A DNA stretch of 64,000 nt, from assembly GCA_937888905.1 (NCBI GenBank), contig CALATA010000021.1:248001-312000 (forward strand), given 5' to 3'. A program made the position numbers and the translations under genes. The DNA comes from Terrimonas sp937888905. Lineage in GTDB: Bacteria > Bacteroidota > Bacteroidia > Chitinophagales > Chitinophagaceae. Every line of letters begins with the position of its first letter. The stretch's first letter is position 1. The notes under the pieces were generated by a model, which saw nothing but the letters and a program-made list of their open reading frames with translations, was not told the DNA's origin and ran no database searches. Positions 1 through 7,762 of the stretch are shown here, one piece after another.

Positions 1-325
1 GGGAGAAATGACGCTTGTCTTCGCGGTACCACATCTCTACATTGGAAAAGTCATCCTTTACCGGGGTCACCAGCCGGAAAGGCCCTTTCAGGTACTTCAT
101 CCCCGCCCCCAAAGGCTCCTTTTCAAAACCCAGCCGCCCCAACTGCACTTCATCCAGCGGAATGGCAAATAACTTGTCCGGCGCAAACCAGAATTCCTGA
201 ATTCCATTGTCTATCAAAACCTTGTGGTCGTCGTTGCTTACGCGAACCACTATTCCCTGCCGATCTACGCCCTCATCATCCACCTTCACCAGATCACCGG
301 CTTTCATTTCGGATAACTTTACCAT
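1..325 (-). CDS. Conserved hypothetical protein, C-terminus cut by window edge
   Basis: An open frame starts at ATG 325 and runs off the left edge without a stop, giving 108 visible residues. It begins MVKLSEMKAGDLVKV and reads as a small beta-rich domain: an SH3/KOW-like start (AGDLVKVDDEG, then GIVVRVSNDD), then a segment with WFAPDKLFAIPLDE and LGRLGFEKE, then YLKGPFRLV. I recall the pattern IPL...LGFEK from unnamed Bacteroidota proteins, but no function is known to me. Codon use matches the neighbours. It lies head to tail with hmgA on the same strand, 84 bp downstream of the hmgA stop, so it may be co-transcribed or have its own promoter in that gap. Confidence 0.7.
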   Translation of the reverse strand, partial: MVKLSEMKAGDLVKVDDEGVDRQGIVVRVSNDDHKVLIDNGIQEFWFAPDKLFAIPLDEVQLGRLGFEKEPLGAGMKYLKGPFRLVTPVKDDFSNVEMWYREDKRHFS

Positions 326-409
326 GGCTTTATCGTTTTTGTTTATCCGAATTTACTGCATTTACGTCAGGTTTCCTGCCCTTTTTTCCACTTTTTTACG
401 AACGCCCGT

Positions 410-1567
410 TCATTCTGCCCAGCTCATCACATACCCTTGGTTTTCAATATCCAATGCTGCCTTGGTCAACATCAGCGGGTGAAAAGTGTCCACCATTACC
501 GCCAGTTCCTTCGTTTCTTTGGCCCCGATACTTTTCTCCACCGAACCCGGATGCGGCCCGTGCGGAATGCCCGCCGGATGCAAGGTGATCATCCCCCGCG
601 TTACATTTTTGCGGCTCATGAAATCCCCGTCTACATAATATAGCACCTCGTCACTGTCGATATTGCTGTGATTGTAAGGTGCCGGGATCGCCTGCGGATG
701 GTAGTCGAACAGGCGGGGACAAAACGAGCACACCACAAAATTGTGGGCTTCGAATGTCTGGTGCACCGGCGGCGGCTGGTGTACCCGGCCAGTGATCGGC
801 TCAAAGTCATGGATCGAAAAAGCATAGGGATAACAGCAGCCGTCCCAACCGATCACGTCAAACGGATGCGTACCGTAATGCAGGCCATATAACACGCCCT
901 TTTTCTTGGCGCGGATCAGGAAATCGCCTTTTTCGTCAAAACTCGGCAGATTTTGCGGCGGGCGGATATCACGCTCGCAGTACGGTGAATGCTCCAGCAA
1001 CTGGCCATATTTACTTAAATAGCGCTTTGGATAGCGGATCGGGCTGAACGACTCCACAATGAATAACCGGTTGTTTGCGTCCGCAAATTCGATCTGGTAA
1101 ATGGTACCCCGCGGAATAACCAGGTAATCGCCATAGCTAAAAGGCAACTCTCCGTACATGGTGCGCAATACCCCCTGCCCTTCATGCACGAAAATCATTT
1201 CGTCGGCGTCGGCATTTTTATAGAAATAATCCCGCATACTTTGCTGCGGCGCAGCCAGCACGATATGACAATCGTTGTTCACCAGCACCGGTACACGGCT
1301 TTCGAGGAAATCTGCTTTGGGTTTTACATTGAATCCTTCGAAACTGCGGTGCTGCAACATCCGCTCTTCCGCTATTTCCGGCGCCACACTGACCTGCGGT
1401 TCGGTTTTGATAATCTGCGTGGGCGGATGAATATGGTACAATAAGGAGTAGTCGTTGGAAAAACCTTCGGTAGAGAACAATTGCTCTGAATACAATCCAC
1501 CGTCGGGTTTACGAAACTGGGTATGCCGCTTATGCGGAATGCTGCCCAGTGAATGATAATGAGGCAT
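410..1567 (-). CDS. hmgA: Homogentisate 1,2-dioxygenase
   Basis: Fe(II) ring-cleavage enzyme of tyrosine and phenylalanine catabolism: opens homogentisate to maleylacetoacetate in the cytoplasm. The 385-residue product has the two-cupin layout. The C-terminal metal site is readable: NHSNIDSDE (His300, Glu307) and the LHPAGIPHGPHPG segment (His330, His336), equivalent to the HGD iron ligands and active-site His. The protein is shorter than the animal and Pseudomonas enzymes (about 440 residues), as is usual in Bacteroidota. The other pathway steps (maleylacetoacetate isomerase, fumarylacetoacetase, HPPD) are not adjacent. The start MPHYHSLGS is the first ATG and is followed by conserved-looking sequence. 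Downstream on the same strand is the partial gene at 1-325. Confidence 0.93.
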   Translation of the reverse strand: MPHYHSLGSIPHKRHTQFRKPDGGLYSEQLFSTEGFSNDYSLLYHIHPPTQIIKTEPQVSVAPEIAEERMLQHRSFEGFNVKPKADFLESRVPVLVNNDCHIVLAAPQQSMRDYFYKNADADEMIFVHEGQGVLRTMYGELPFSYGDYLVIPRGTIYQIEFADANNRLFIVESFSPIRYPKRYLSKYGQLLEHSPYCERDIRPPQNLPSFDEKGDFLIRAKKKGVLYGLHYGTHPFDVIGWDGCCYPYAFSIHDFEPITGRVHQPPPVHQTFEAHNFVVCSFCPRLFDYHPQAIPAPYNHSNIDSDEVLYYVDGDFMSRKNVTRGMITLHPAGIPHGPHPGSVEKSIGAKETKELAVMVDTFHPLMLTKAALDIENQGYVMSWAE

Positions 1568-1579
1568 AAGGGATAATTA

Positions 1580-1654
1580 AAAATGTGTAAATGTGCCCGC
1601 CCAAGGCGGGGCCATGTGAAAATTAGGGAGTAATAAGTTATAAGTAAAACAGCT
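1580..1654. repeat. Dispersed intergenic repeat, TGTGAAAAT hairpin plus AAGTAATAAG block
   Basis: Upstream of hmgA the sequence reads TGTGTAAATGTGCCCGCC, then GGCGGGGCCATGTGAAAATT, then AGTAATAAGTTATAAGT and AAAACAGC. The same order of words recurs at 20511-20680 and, rearranged, at 38667-38880. GCCCGCC..GGCGGGGC can fold as a small hairpin. Confidence 0.75.
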
Positions 1655-1667
1655 ATTGACAATTGAC

Positions 1668-1766
1668 TTATTGCCCCCGCCGGACGAGTTCCAGCGACAC
1701 CATGAGGAAATAATATTTCCAGCGGCGCTTATCGATGTAGTAGATGAAATTGCGATGGAAAGGCAT
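1668..1766 (-). CDS. Possible 32-residue basic small protein
   Basis: A short frame from ATG 1766 to TAA 1668 encodes 32 residues with an unusual, non-random look: aromatic and basic residues throughout (HRNFIYYIDKRRWKYYF) followed by a hydrophobic stretch LMVSLELV and a basic tail. It sits alone between the divergent hmgA and phosphoesterase genes. The sequence is richer in coding-like codons than the AT-rich repeats beside it. It could be a membrane-associated micro-protein. No family is recognised and no ribosome-binding site decides the start, so this is a candidate only. Confidence 0.4.
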   Translation of the reverse strand: MPFHRNFIYYIDKRRWKYYFLMVSLELVRRGQ

Positions 1767-1816
1767 GTTCAATCGTTGTCTTTCAAAGTTACGGTTTTCC
1801 GGTAGGACTAAATCGG

Positions 1817-1823
1817 TATTTTG
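1817..1823 (+). promoter_or_regulatory. Bacteroidota-type -7 box, phosphoesterase gene
   Basis: TATTTTG, one base short of TAnnTTTG, ends 5 nt before ATG 1829. If used, transcription would begin at or next to the start codon. Confidence 0.4.
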
Positions 1824-1828
1824 CCCCC

Positions 1829-2326
1829 ATGAAACGCATAGGACTTATTTCCGATACACATGGTTTTTTAGATGAAAATGTATTCCGGCATTTCGAAGAT
1901 TGTGATGAAATCTGGCATGGTGGCGACTTTGGCAATATCGCACTCGCCGATCAGCTCGCCGCATTCAAACCACTCAAAGGCGTATACGGCAATATCGACG
2001 GCCGCGATATCCGCGATCGTTTTCCGCTCGAAACTGTTTTTTATTGCGAAGAAGTAAAAGTATTGATGCGCCATATCGGTGGTGCACCACCACGTTACAA
2101 TCCCGAAACACGCTCGTCACTCGATGAACACCAACCTTTGTTGTTCATCAGCGGCCATTCGCATATATTGAAAGTTATTTACGATCAGGACCGGTCATTC
2201 CTGCATATCAATCCCGGAGCTGCAGGCAAACAGGGCTGGCATAAAGTGCGCACACTGGTCAAACTCACCATCGACGGTTCCGATATGCGCGATTGCCAGA
2301 TCGTGGAACTCGGACGCCGCGGATAA
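1829..2326 (+). CDS. YfcE/MJ0936-family metallophosphoesterase
   Basis: Cytoplasmic calcineurin-like phosphodiesterase of 165 residues, the normal length of the YfcE/MJ0936 group. The dimetal motifs are in order: SDTHG near residue 8, HGGDFGN near 30, YGNID near 53, RHIGG near 85 and SGHSH near 109, followed by INPGA. These give the Asp, His, Asp, Asn and His ligands expected. Family members cleave model phosphodiesters and the physiological substrate is usually unknown. The start ATG 1829 follows a near-consensus -7 box directly. The next gene, the HisC-like aminotransferase, starts 32 bp downstream in the same direction. Confidence 0.88.
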   Translation: MKRIGLISDTHGFLDENVFRHFEDCDEIWHGGDFGNIALADQLAAFKPLKGVYGNIDGRDIRDRFPLETVFYCEEVKVLMRHIGGAPPRYNPETRSSLDEHQPLLFISGHSHILKVIYDQDRSFLHINPGAAGKQGWHKVRTLVKLTIDGSDMRDCQIVELGRRG

Positions 2327-2331
2327 TTCCG

Positions 2332-2339
2332 TATCTTTC
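2332..2339 (+). promoter_or_regulatory. -7-like box before the aminotransferase gene
   Basis: TATCTTTC resembles TAnnTTTG with the final base changed, 19 nt before ATG 2359. Confidence 0.35.
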
Positions 2340-2358
2340 TTTTATCAACTATTCGCCC

Positions 2359-3456
2359 ATGCAAAGACGTACCATGCTCCGTCAGGCAGCCCTCACCATG
2401 GCAGCCTTCACGCTGAGCCGCGACCTGTTCGCCCGTGAAGCTTTCAACGATCCGGGTCCTTTACCTGTGGAAGAAATGATCCGTCTCGGTTCCAATGAAA
2501 ATCCGCACGGCCCTTCTCCCCTTGCCCGTAAAGCCATGATGGATGCCGTTAATACCAGCAACCGCTATCCCTGGAGCACCACCTCCGCACTCATCGACAA
2601 GATCGCCGGCATGTACGGCCTGAAGGCGGAGAATGTGGTGATCGGCGCCGGCTCTTCCGAATTACTGGGATTGACCGCCGTGCTGGCCGCTTTGCAAAAA
2701 GGCAATGCCGTCATTCCCGACCCCAGCTTCCGGCTTTGGGTGCCCGCCGCACGCAACCTCGGCTTGGAAATGCGCACCGTGCCACTCAACCAGGCTAAAC
2801 AGATCGACCTCGCGGCCATGAAAGGCAAAACAGATACGCAAACAAGACTGATCTATATCTGCAACCCCAATAACCCTACCGGCACCGTTATCCCTGCACC
2901 CGAACTGGAGGCGTATATTCGGCAAATTCCGGCATCCTGTATTGTATTATTGGATGAAGCGTATACCGAATTCAGCAATGAGCCTTCTCTTGCACGGCTG
3001 GTGAATGAATGTCCCAATCTTGTGGTGGCAAAAACATTTTCCAAAATGTATGCGCTGGCAGGTGGCCGCGTTGGGTTTGCGTTGGCGCATCCGCAAACCA
3101 TCGAAAAATTAAAGAATCTGCAGCCATGGGCCAATGCAGGTGCGGGAGCCGTATCACTCGCAGGCGCGCTGGCTTCGCTGGGCGATGAAGAGTTTGTCCG
3201 TTTTTGTAAAAAAGAAAATACTGCAGCACGCGCAGTTTTCTGCGCGGCACTGGATAAAGCAGGAATGACCTATATTCCTTCAGTAACGAGTTTTGTGTAT
3301 TTCAATACCGCCGGTTATGGACGCGATGTAAAAGCCTTACTCGAATCGCACAATATCACGGGTGTGCGTTCTTTCGAAGAAGGCTCAACATGGCGACGCC
3401 TCAGCGTCGGTACCGTTGCTGAAATGGAAAAAGTGGCGGCTGTTTTAAAAAGCTGA
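2359..3456 (+). CDS. Exported class I/II PLP aminotransferase, HisC-like
   Basis: Fold-type I PLP enzyme resembling histidinol-phosphate aminotransferase, 365 residues. Visible motifs: SNENPHGPS, GAGSSELL (phosphate loop), NPNNPTGT, DEAYTEF, and KTFSKMYALAGGRVGFA, which holds the Schiff-base lysine in TFSKMY. The start chosen is ATG 2359 (MQRRTMLRQAALTMAAF), giving an N-terminus like a Tat signal: twin Arg, then a hydrophobic stretch and a possible cleavage near LFARE. An in-frame TTG further upstream lies inside the previous gene and would bury this signal, so it is rejected. Export of a folded PLP protein by Tat fits known Tat logic. Substrate is unknown, and a role outside histidine synthesis is likely given the signal and the absence of his genes. 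Confidence 0.85.
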   Translation: MQRRTMLRQAALTMAAFTLSRDLFAREAFNDPGPLPVEEMIRLGSNENPHGPSPLARKAMMDAVNTSNRYPWSTTSALIDKIAGMYGLKAENVVIGAGSSELLGLTAVLAALQKGNAVIPDPSFRLWVPAARNLGLEMRTVPLNQAKQIDLAAMKGKTDTQTRLIYICNPNNPTGTVIPAPELEAYIRQIPASCIVLLDEAYTEFSNEPSLARLVNECPNLVVAKTFSKMYALAGGRVGFALAHPQTIEKLKNLQPWANAGAGAVSLAGALASLGDEEFVRFCKKENTAARAVFCAALDKAGMTYIPSVTSFVYFNTAGYGRDVKALLESHNITGVRSFEEGSTWRRLSVGTVAEMEKVAAVLKS

Positions 3457-3936
3457 TCAGGCGGCCATCCCCGGGAACAGCGGACGGGCAATTCCTTCGC
3501 CACGGAAAGGCCAGGGCACTGCAACGAGGATCATCAGCAAGGCAATAAAAAACAACCAAAAGGCTCTTTTGAATTTTATGTTATCGGCCACAGGCTTTTT
3601 AGCCATGCCATAACCAAGCGTAATGAAAATGGTTGCGAGCACCATGAACAACGGATGCTCTACCCAAAAGAAACGGAAGAAAGAATTTTTCATAACCGAT
3701 TCACCCTCGGGTATGGTAACCTTGAGTATACCGAAACGTCCCCACAAAAGTTGCTCGATACCGATCAGCAGCGTGGTATGTGCAGCGATCAGGGTAAACA
3801 ACCATACACGGCGGTCACCGCCGGTAAACGCTCTTTTCTGTTGCCAGCCTGTAAATGCCTTCACGATCGAAAGCAACAACAGGATTAAAATGACCCAACG
3901 GAGAAGATTGTGCAGATGGAGTAGTCCGGTATCCAT
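3457..3936 (-). CDS. Four-helix membrane protein, cytochrome-b-like
   Basis: Integral membrane protein of 159 residues with four predicted helices: near 10-28 (LLRWVILILLLLSIV), 45-65, 90-110 and 128-146. Histidines lie in or near helices (HLHN at 7-9, AHTT in helix 2, EHPLF before helix 3), a layout that could bind haem. Bacteroidota relatives are, as I recall, often labelled cytochrome b, but no CxxCH or established quinone motif is present, so the function is an inference. The stop abuts the stop of the convergent aminotransferase gene with no gap. A consensus -7 box lies upstream at 3959-3966, with a Crp/Fnr-type palindrome beyond it. Confidence 0.65.
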   Translation of the reverse strand: MDTGLLHLHNLLRWVILILLLLSIVKAFTGWQQKRAFTGGDRRVWLFTLIAAHTTLLIGIEQLLWGRFGILKVTIPEGESVMKNSFFRFFWVEHPLFMVLATIFITLGYGMAKKPVADNIKFKRAFWLFFIALLMILVAVPWPFRGEGIARPLFPGMAA

Positions 3937-3958
3937 AAATGTGGAGTTGATTTGCGGA

Positions 3959-3966
3959 CAAAGCTA
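3959..3966 (-). promoter_or_regulatory. -7 box TAGCTTTG for the membrane gene
   Basis: On the minus strand the sequence reads TAGCTTTG, an exact TAnnTTTG match, 22 nt before ATG 3936. No clear TTG -33 element is seen. Confidence 0.55.
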
Positions 3967-4030
3967 ACCAAAAATTTATATCTGTTTCTTACGCTCATTT
4001 TCAACGCACAATCGATTGCGAACGCAGACG

Positions 4031-4050
4031 TTTTTGATATTTGTCAAAAA
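4031..4050. promoter_or_regulatory. Candidate Crp/Fnr operator palindrome
   Basis: TTTTTGA (4031-4037) and TCAAAAA (4044-4050) are perfect inverted arms around a 6-nt spacer. Inside it is TTGAT-N4-GTCAA, one base from the FNR consensus TTGAT-N4-ATCAA. It sits between a divergent pair, the membrane protein gene and the Crp/Fnr gene, so it could control both. This is inference. Confidence 0.45.
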
Positions 4051-4153
4051 GTGATTGACTAACGCCATCGCCGATGCAAATACCCTAATTTCCTGTCAGA
4101 CACAAGGAAGGTCAGGTACCCGACCCTGTCCACACTAACCAGAAAAAACCACT

Positions 4154-4834
4154 ATGTCCTTTTTATTTCTCAAGCATTTCGATCCATCCGTCAGTCTCGC
4201 TAACCTTAAAGAAAAACCTGTTGAAAACGGTCTGCTCTATCTGAATGAATTTTTCCGCCATTTTGGTATCGACGATGAAGAGAAGATCCAACAGGCGCTG
4301 GCCTTGTTTGAAACGCGCATTTACCGGAAAAACTCCTGGTTCCTGCGCGAAGGTGATACCGCCGATCGCATTGGTTTTATCGTAAATGGCGCCGTAGAAG
4401 CATTCTACACGCAGGACAATAAGCATCAGGTGTTACTGCTGCTGATGGAAGAAGATTTTTTTACCGACCTGCGGAGCTTCCTGCATCGCGCACCTACCCG
4501 GCTGAACATGCGGTTCCGTGAAGACACCATCGTACTGGAAATATCACATGAAAATTTTGCCGGCTTCATTCTCCAGAATAAACCATTTGCCGATATGTTC
4601 ATGAAAGTGATGGTCGACATCATGTCCAGTATCAATGAACATAATCAGTTGCTGAAACTGCCCACCCGGTCGAGGTTTGAATACCTGCTGAAAATGAAAC
4701 CTGAAGTATTCAACCGCTTCCTCCTGCAGGATGTCGCATCCTTCATTGGTGTGAAACAGGAAACACTCAGCCGCGCACGGCGATATTTCAGCCGCCAGAA
4801 AAGTACGGATGTCGAAGCTCTTCGCGTTAAATAA
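4154..4834 (+). CDS. Crp/Fnr-family transcriptional regulator
   Basis: DNA-binding regulator of 226 residues. Residues about 30-150 form a cNMP-binding-type beta-roll (KNSWFLREGDTADRIGFIVNG, then the core through FYTQDNKHQVLL and DLRSFL). A dimer helix follows (SINEHNQLLKL) and then a C-terminal winged helix (LLQDVASFIGVKQETLSRARR, about 190-210). The ETLSRARR recognition helix is typical of Bacteroidota Crp-like proteins. There are no N-terminal cysteine clusters for an FeS sensor, so it is unlikely to sense oxygen as FNR does. Ligand unknown. The palindrome at 4031-4050 may be an autoregulatory site. The convergent TolB-like gene ends 1 bp after it. Confidence 0.85.
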   Translation: MSFLFLKHFDPSVSLANLKEKPVENGLLYLNEFFRHFGIDDEEKIQQALALFETRIYRKNSWFLREGDTADRIGFIVNGAVEAFYTQDNKHQVLLLLMEEDFFTDLRSFLHRAPTRLNMRFREDTIVLEISHENFAGFILQNKPFADMFMKVMVDIMSSINEHNQLLKLPTRSRFEYLLKMKPEVFNRFLLQDVASFIGVKQETLSRARRYFSRQKSTDVEALRVK

Positions 4835-4835
4835 G

Positions 4836-5939
4836 CTACTCTACCCAGTCTGCGATAAAGACATTCGTGTCGCGTGTGCCGCCATTGTTGCGGTTGCTGG
4901 AAAACACGATTTTTTTACCGTTGGGTGAGAACATCGGAAAGGCGTCAAACCCTTTATCACGGCTTACTTTATGCAGATTGGTACCGTCACCATTAATGGT
5001 GTAGAGATTGAAAGGAAATCCGCGTTTGTATTCGTGATTGGAGGCGAAGATGATGCGCTTGCTATCGGGCATGAATGAAGGTGCCCAGTTGGCCTGACCG
5101 AAACTGGTTACCTGACGGGCGTTTGATCCATCGGCATCAGCTACCCATACTTCCATGTTGGTAGGAGCCACAAGCCCTTCAGCCAGCAATTCTTTGTATT
5201 CCCTGATTTCGGCTTCGGTCTTCGGACGCGAAGCCCGCCAGATGATCTTTTTACCATCAGGGCTGAACCACGCCCCACCGTCATAACCCAATTGATGCGT
5301 GATGCGTTTTTCCTTACCGGATTTCAGCTCCATGATGTATAATTCAATATCACCGTCTTTATCGGAGGTGTAGATCATTTTCTTTCCGTCGGGAGAAAGC
5401 GTGGCTTCAGCATCATATCCTTTGGAATTGGTGAGTTGTTTTACGATGTTGCCATCGAGATCGGCCATGAAAATATCATAGCTGCTGTAAAGCGGCCAGA
5501 TGTATTTGTTGCCGTATTTGGAACGGTCAGGAACCGGCGGACAGGAATCTCCTCCCAGATGCGTAGAGGCATAAATAATATGTTTACCGTCTTTGGTAAA
5601 GAAGGCACAGGTAGTACGGCCCTTGCCGGTGCTGACCATTTTGTATTCAAACTTTTCTCCCGGTTGCTGTGGCACTTTGCCCACAAATATCTGATCGCAG
5701 GTCAATCCCTCCTTGACGTTGGTGCGCTGAAACACCAGGTACTTACCGTCATAACTCCAATAGGCTTCTGCGTTGTCTCCGCCGAAAGTGAGCTGCTGCA
5801 CATTGCGCAGGTGGGTTTCTTCCGGGTAATGCACCGTCGTATCAGAGTTGGCTCCGCCGTGCGATTGGGCCATTACAGTCTGCGATACCATTATTCCTGC
5901 CACCAGGGGTAGCATCCATTGTCCTGCAAGTTTTTTCAT
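4836..5939 (-). CDS. Secreted TolB-like WD40/PD40 beta-propeller protein
   Basis: A periplasmic beta-propeller of about 367 residues. ATG 5939 was chosen because it opens with a clean signal peptide (MKKLAGQWMLPLVAGIMVSQ, Ala-rich cleavage near VMAQS); an ATG nine codons upstream gives no improved signal. PD40 repeat signatures recur: WSYDGKYLVF, FTKDGKHIIYAS, LSPDGKKMIYTSDKDG, FSPDGKKIIWRAS, FMPDSKRIIFASN and FSPNGKKIVFSSNR, giving about six blades. Such proteins bind ligands or partners rather than act as enzymes; no Pal/Tol genes are adjacent. A divergent promoter region separates it from the TPR lipoprotein gene. Confidence 0.85.
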   Translation of the reverse strand: MKKLAGQWMLPLVAGIMVSQTVMAQSHGGANSDTTVHYPEETHLRNVQQLTFGGDNAEAYWSYDGKYLVFQRTNVKEGLTCDQIFVGKVPQQPGEKFEYKMVSTGKGRTTCAFFTKDGKHIIYASTHLGGDSCPPVPDRSKYGNKYIWPLYSSYDIFMADLDGNIVKQLTNSKGYDAEATLSPDGKKMIYTSDKDGDIELYIMELKSGKEKRITHQLGYDGGAWFSPDGKKIIWRASRPKTEAEIREYKELLAEGLVAPTNMEVWVADADGSNARQVTSFGQANWAPSFMPDSKRIIFASNHEYKRGFPFNLYTINGDGTNLHKVSRDKGFDAFPMFSPNGKKIVFSSNRNNGGTRDTNVFIADWVE

Positions 5940-5963
5940 CTTTTGACGTTTAAATGAGCGCCG

Positions 5964-5971
5964 CAAAGGTA
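5964..5971 (-). promoter_or_regulatory. -7 box TACCTTTG for the TolB-like gene
   Basis: The minus strand reads TACCTTTG, an exact TAnnTTTG match, 24 nt before ATG 5939. It is back to back with the plus-strand promoter at 6002-6030. Confidence 0.6.
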
Positions 5972-6001
5972 TTTTGATTGATCACGCGGTTTGTCAGAGA
6001 A

Positions 6002-6030
6002 TTGTCATAGTCCATTCTTCCCTAGTTTTG
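6002..6030 (+). promoter_or_regulatory. Promoter of the TPR lipoprotein gene, TTG-N18-TAGTTTTG
   Basis: TTG at 6002-6004 and TAGTTTTG at 6023-6030 match both halves of the Bacteroidota promoter. The box ends 6 nt before ATG 6037, so the mRNA may have no leader. Confidence 0.65.
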
Positions 6031-6036
6031 CAAAAT

Positions 6037-7029
6037 ATGAAACGTTTTATTCCAGCCCTGTTGCCCGTTTTAGCGATCGCGCTTTTTTTTAGCTGTAATA
6101 ATAAGGACGCACAGACGCCCCAGGAAATACTGTTGTCCCAGCCTCCGTATGATACGTTGACGGAAAAAATCAGGCTTCGTCCCGAAGACCCTGATCTTTA
6201 TGCCCGCCGCGGCACTTTGCTCAACGCAGATTATCCCGAGCTGGCGGTTGATGATTTTAAAAAAGCATGGGAACTCACCGGCAACGACCGCTATGCTGCC
6301 GCCGTGGGAAATATTTTACTGGAAAGAAAACCCGATTCCGCCGTTGCCTTCCTCGAGGCTGCCCGCGCCAGGCTCAAAGACGGACCGCTGACTAAATTGA
6401 CGCTGGCCTACGCCTATGATGCGGCCGGTAAAACAGACCTCGCATTGAACGAAGCCAGCGCATTGCTCGAAGCCAATCCGCAAAACATGGAGCTGCTGCT
6501 GATGAACGTAGAACTCCTGCAAAAGAAAAAAGATTCGGCTGCCGCTACTTCCCTCCTCGAAAAAATCAATCAATTGCCTGCCTGGAACCAGGAGCTCGGC
6601 CTGAAACTGGCTTACCAATTCGCTGAATACAAAAATCCACGCACGCTGGCACTGGTTGACACGTTGATACGATACGACACGCTCAAAACCGGCGATCCCT
6701 ATTACGTGAAAGGCATCTATTATACCAATACGGGTAACAAATCCGCAGCGCTTGCGGCCTTCGACGAAACCATCCGCGAAAACTATAACTACCTCAATGC
6801 TTATATCGAAAAAGGTAAAATATTGCTGGAACAAAAGAACAACGCAGCAGCGCTGAAAACATTCCGCATGGCCAATACCATCAAACCTTCTTTCCCGGAT
6901 GCGTATTACTGGATCGGACGGGCCCTGGAGGCCAGTGGCGATAAAGCCGGCGCCAAAGATTATTACCAGAAAGCTTACGGCCTCGATCAGAGCTTTACCG
7001 AAGCGCGCGACGCAGCGGCCGCACTCTGA
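6037..7029 (+). CDS. TPR-repeat lipoprotein
   Basis: Lipoprotein of 330 residues. ATG 6037 gives a signal peptide with lipobox ALFFSC (Cys about residue 18); an in-frame ATG 63 nt upstream precedes the promoter box and is rejected. TPR helices follow, with signatures such as PEDPDLYARRGTLL, TLAYAYDAAGKTDLAL, YYVKGIYYTNTGNKSAAL, AYIEKGKILLEQKNNAAAL and AYYWIGRALEASGDKAGA. It is probably anchored in the outer or inner membrane facing the periplasm as a protein-binding scaffold. No partner is suggested by the neighbours: rpe starts 47 bp downstream. Confidence 0.87.
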   Translation: MKRFIPALLPVLAIALFFSCNNKDAQTPQEILLSQPPYDTLTEKIRLRPEDPDLYARRGTLLNADYPELAVDDFKKAWELTGNDRYAAAVGNILLERKPDSAVAFLEAARARLKDGPLTKLTLAYAYDAAGKTDLALNEASALLEANPQNMELLLMNVELLQKKKDSAAATSLLEKINQLPAWNQELGLKLAYQFAEYKNPRTLALVDTLIRYDTLKTGDPYYVKGIYYTNTGNKSAALAAFDETIRENYNYLNAYIEKGKILLEQKNNAAALKTFRMANTIKPSFPDAYYWIGRALEASGDKAGAKDYYQKAYGLDQSFTEARDAAAAL

Positions 7030-7076
7030 CATCCGTTCAGGCATTAAACCTTATCTTGCAAAGCAAAACGATCTAC

Positions 7077-7724
7077 ATGCCCCTGGTTGCACCCTCACTG
7101 CTGGCCGCTGATTTTTTGCATTTGGAAAAAGCATGTCAGTTGCTCAATGAAAGTGAAGCCGACTGGTTTCACCTCGATGTAATGGACGGCAACTTTGTTC
7201 CCAACATCAGTTTCGGTCCCATGATTATCGCGTTTATGCGACCGATGACCCAAAAACCGTTCGATGTACACCTGATGATAGAGGAACCCGGACGGTATGC
7301 AGAAGAGTTTCGCAAAGCCGGCGCTGATCATCTCACCGTACATCTGGAAGCCTGCCCGCATCTTCACCGCAACCTGCAGCAGATACGCTCACTCGGTATG
7401 AAAACCGGTGTGGCCATCAACCCGCATACACCCGTTAACGCCCTGGCCGATGTGTTGTATGAAACAGATATCGTGTGCATGATGAGTGTGAATCCCGGTT
7501 TCGGCGGACAACAATTCATTCCGCATACATTGGAAAAAATCAAGGAACTGCGTAGCATGATCGATGAGCGCGGATTATCTACACTCATCGAGATAGATGG
7601 TGGCGTAACCGAAGCAAATGCTGCTTCGATCGTGGCGGCCGGTGCCGATGTGCTCGTGGCCGGCAGCACCGTTTTCCATGCGACTGATCCGATGGCCATG
7701 ATCACGAAGCTGAAAGCCAGTTGA
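7077..7724 (+). CDS. rpe: Ribulose-phosphate 3-epimerase
   Basis: Interconverts ribulose 5-phosphate and xylulose 5-phosphate in the pentose phosphate pathway. TIM barrel of 215 residues from ATG 7077, the family's usual length. Signatures: VAPSLLAADF at the N-terminus, HLDVMDGNFVPNISFG (metal-binding His and catalytic Asp), DVHLMIEEP, HLTVHLEA, MSVNPGFGGQQF, EIDGGV (second catalytic Asp) and AGSTVF (phosphate loop). The earlier in-frame start would add seven residues before the conserved VAPSLL and is less likely. A TATCTTGC word near 7051 resembles a -7 box. The TonB receptor gene follows by 38 bp and may be co-transcribed. Confidence 0.95.
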   Translation: MPLVAPSLLAADFLHLEKACQLLNESEADWFHLDVMDGNFVPNISFGPMIIAFMRPMTQKPFDVHLMIEEPGRYAEEFRKAGADHLTVHLEACPHLHRNLQQIRSLGMKTGVAINPHTPVNALADVLYETDIVCMMSVNPGFGGQQFIPHTLEKIKELRSMIDERGLSTLIEIDGGVTEANAASIVAAGADVLVAGSTVFHATDPMAMITKLKAS

Positions 7725-7762
7725 ACGCAAGCCCAAAACACGTAACTTGTACTGCTGAACCA

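Noticed and set aside
1..1567. A complete homogentisate degradation operon
   Set aside because: Only hmgA is recognisable; the neighbouring partial gene is not a maleylacetoacetate isomerase or fumarylacetoacetase.
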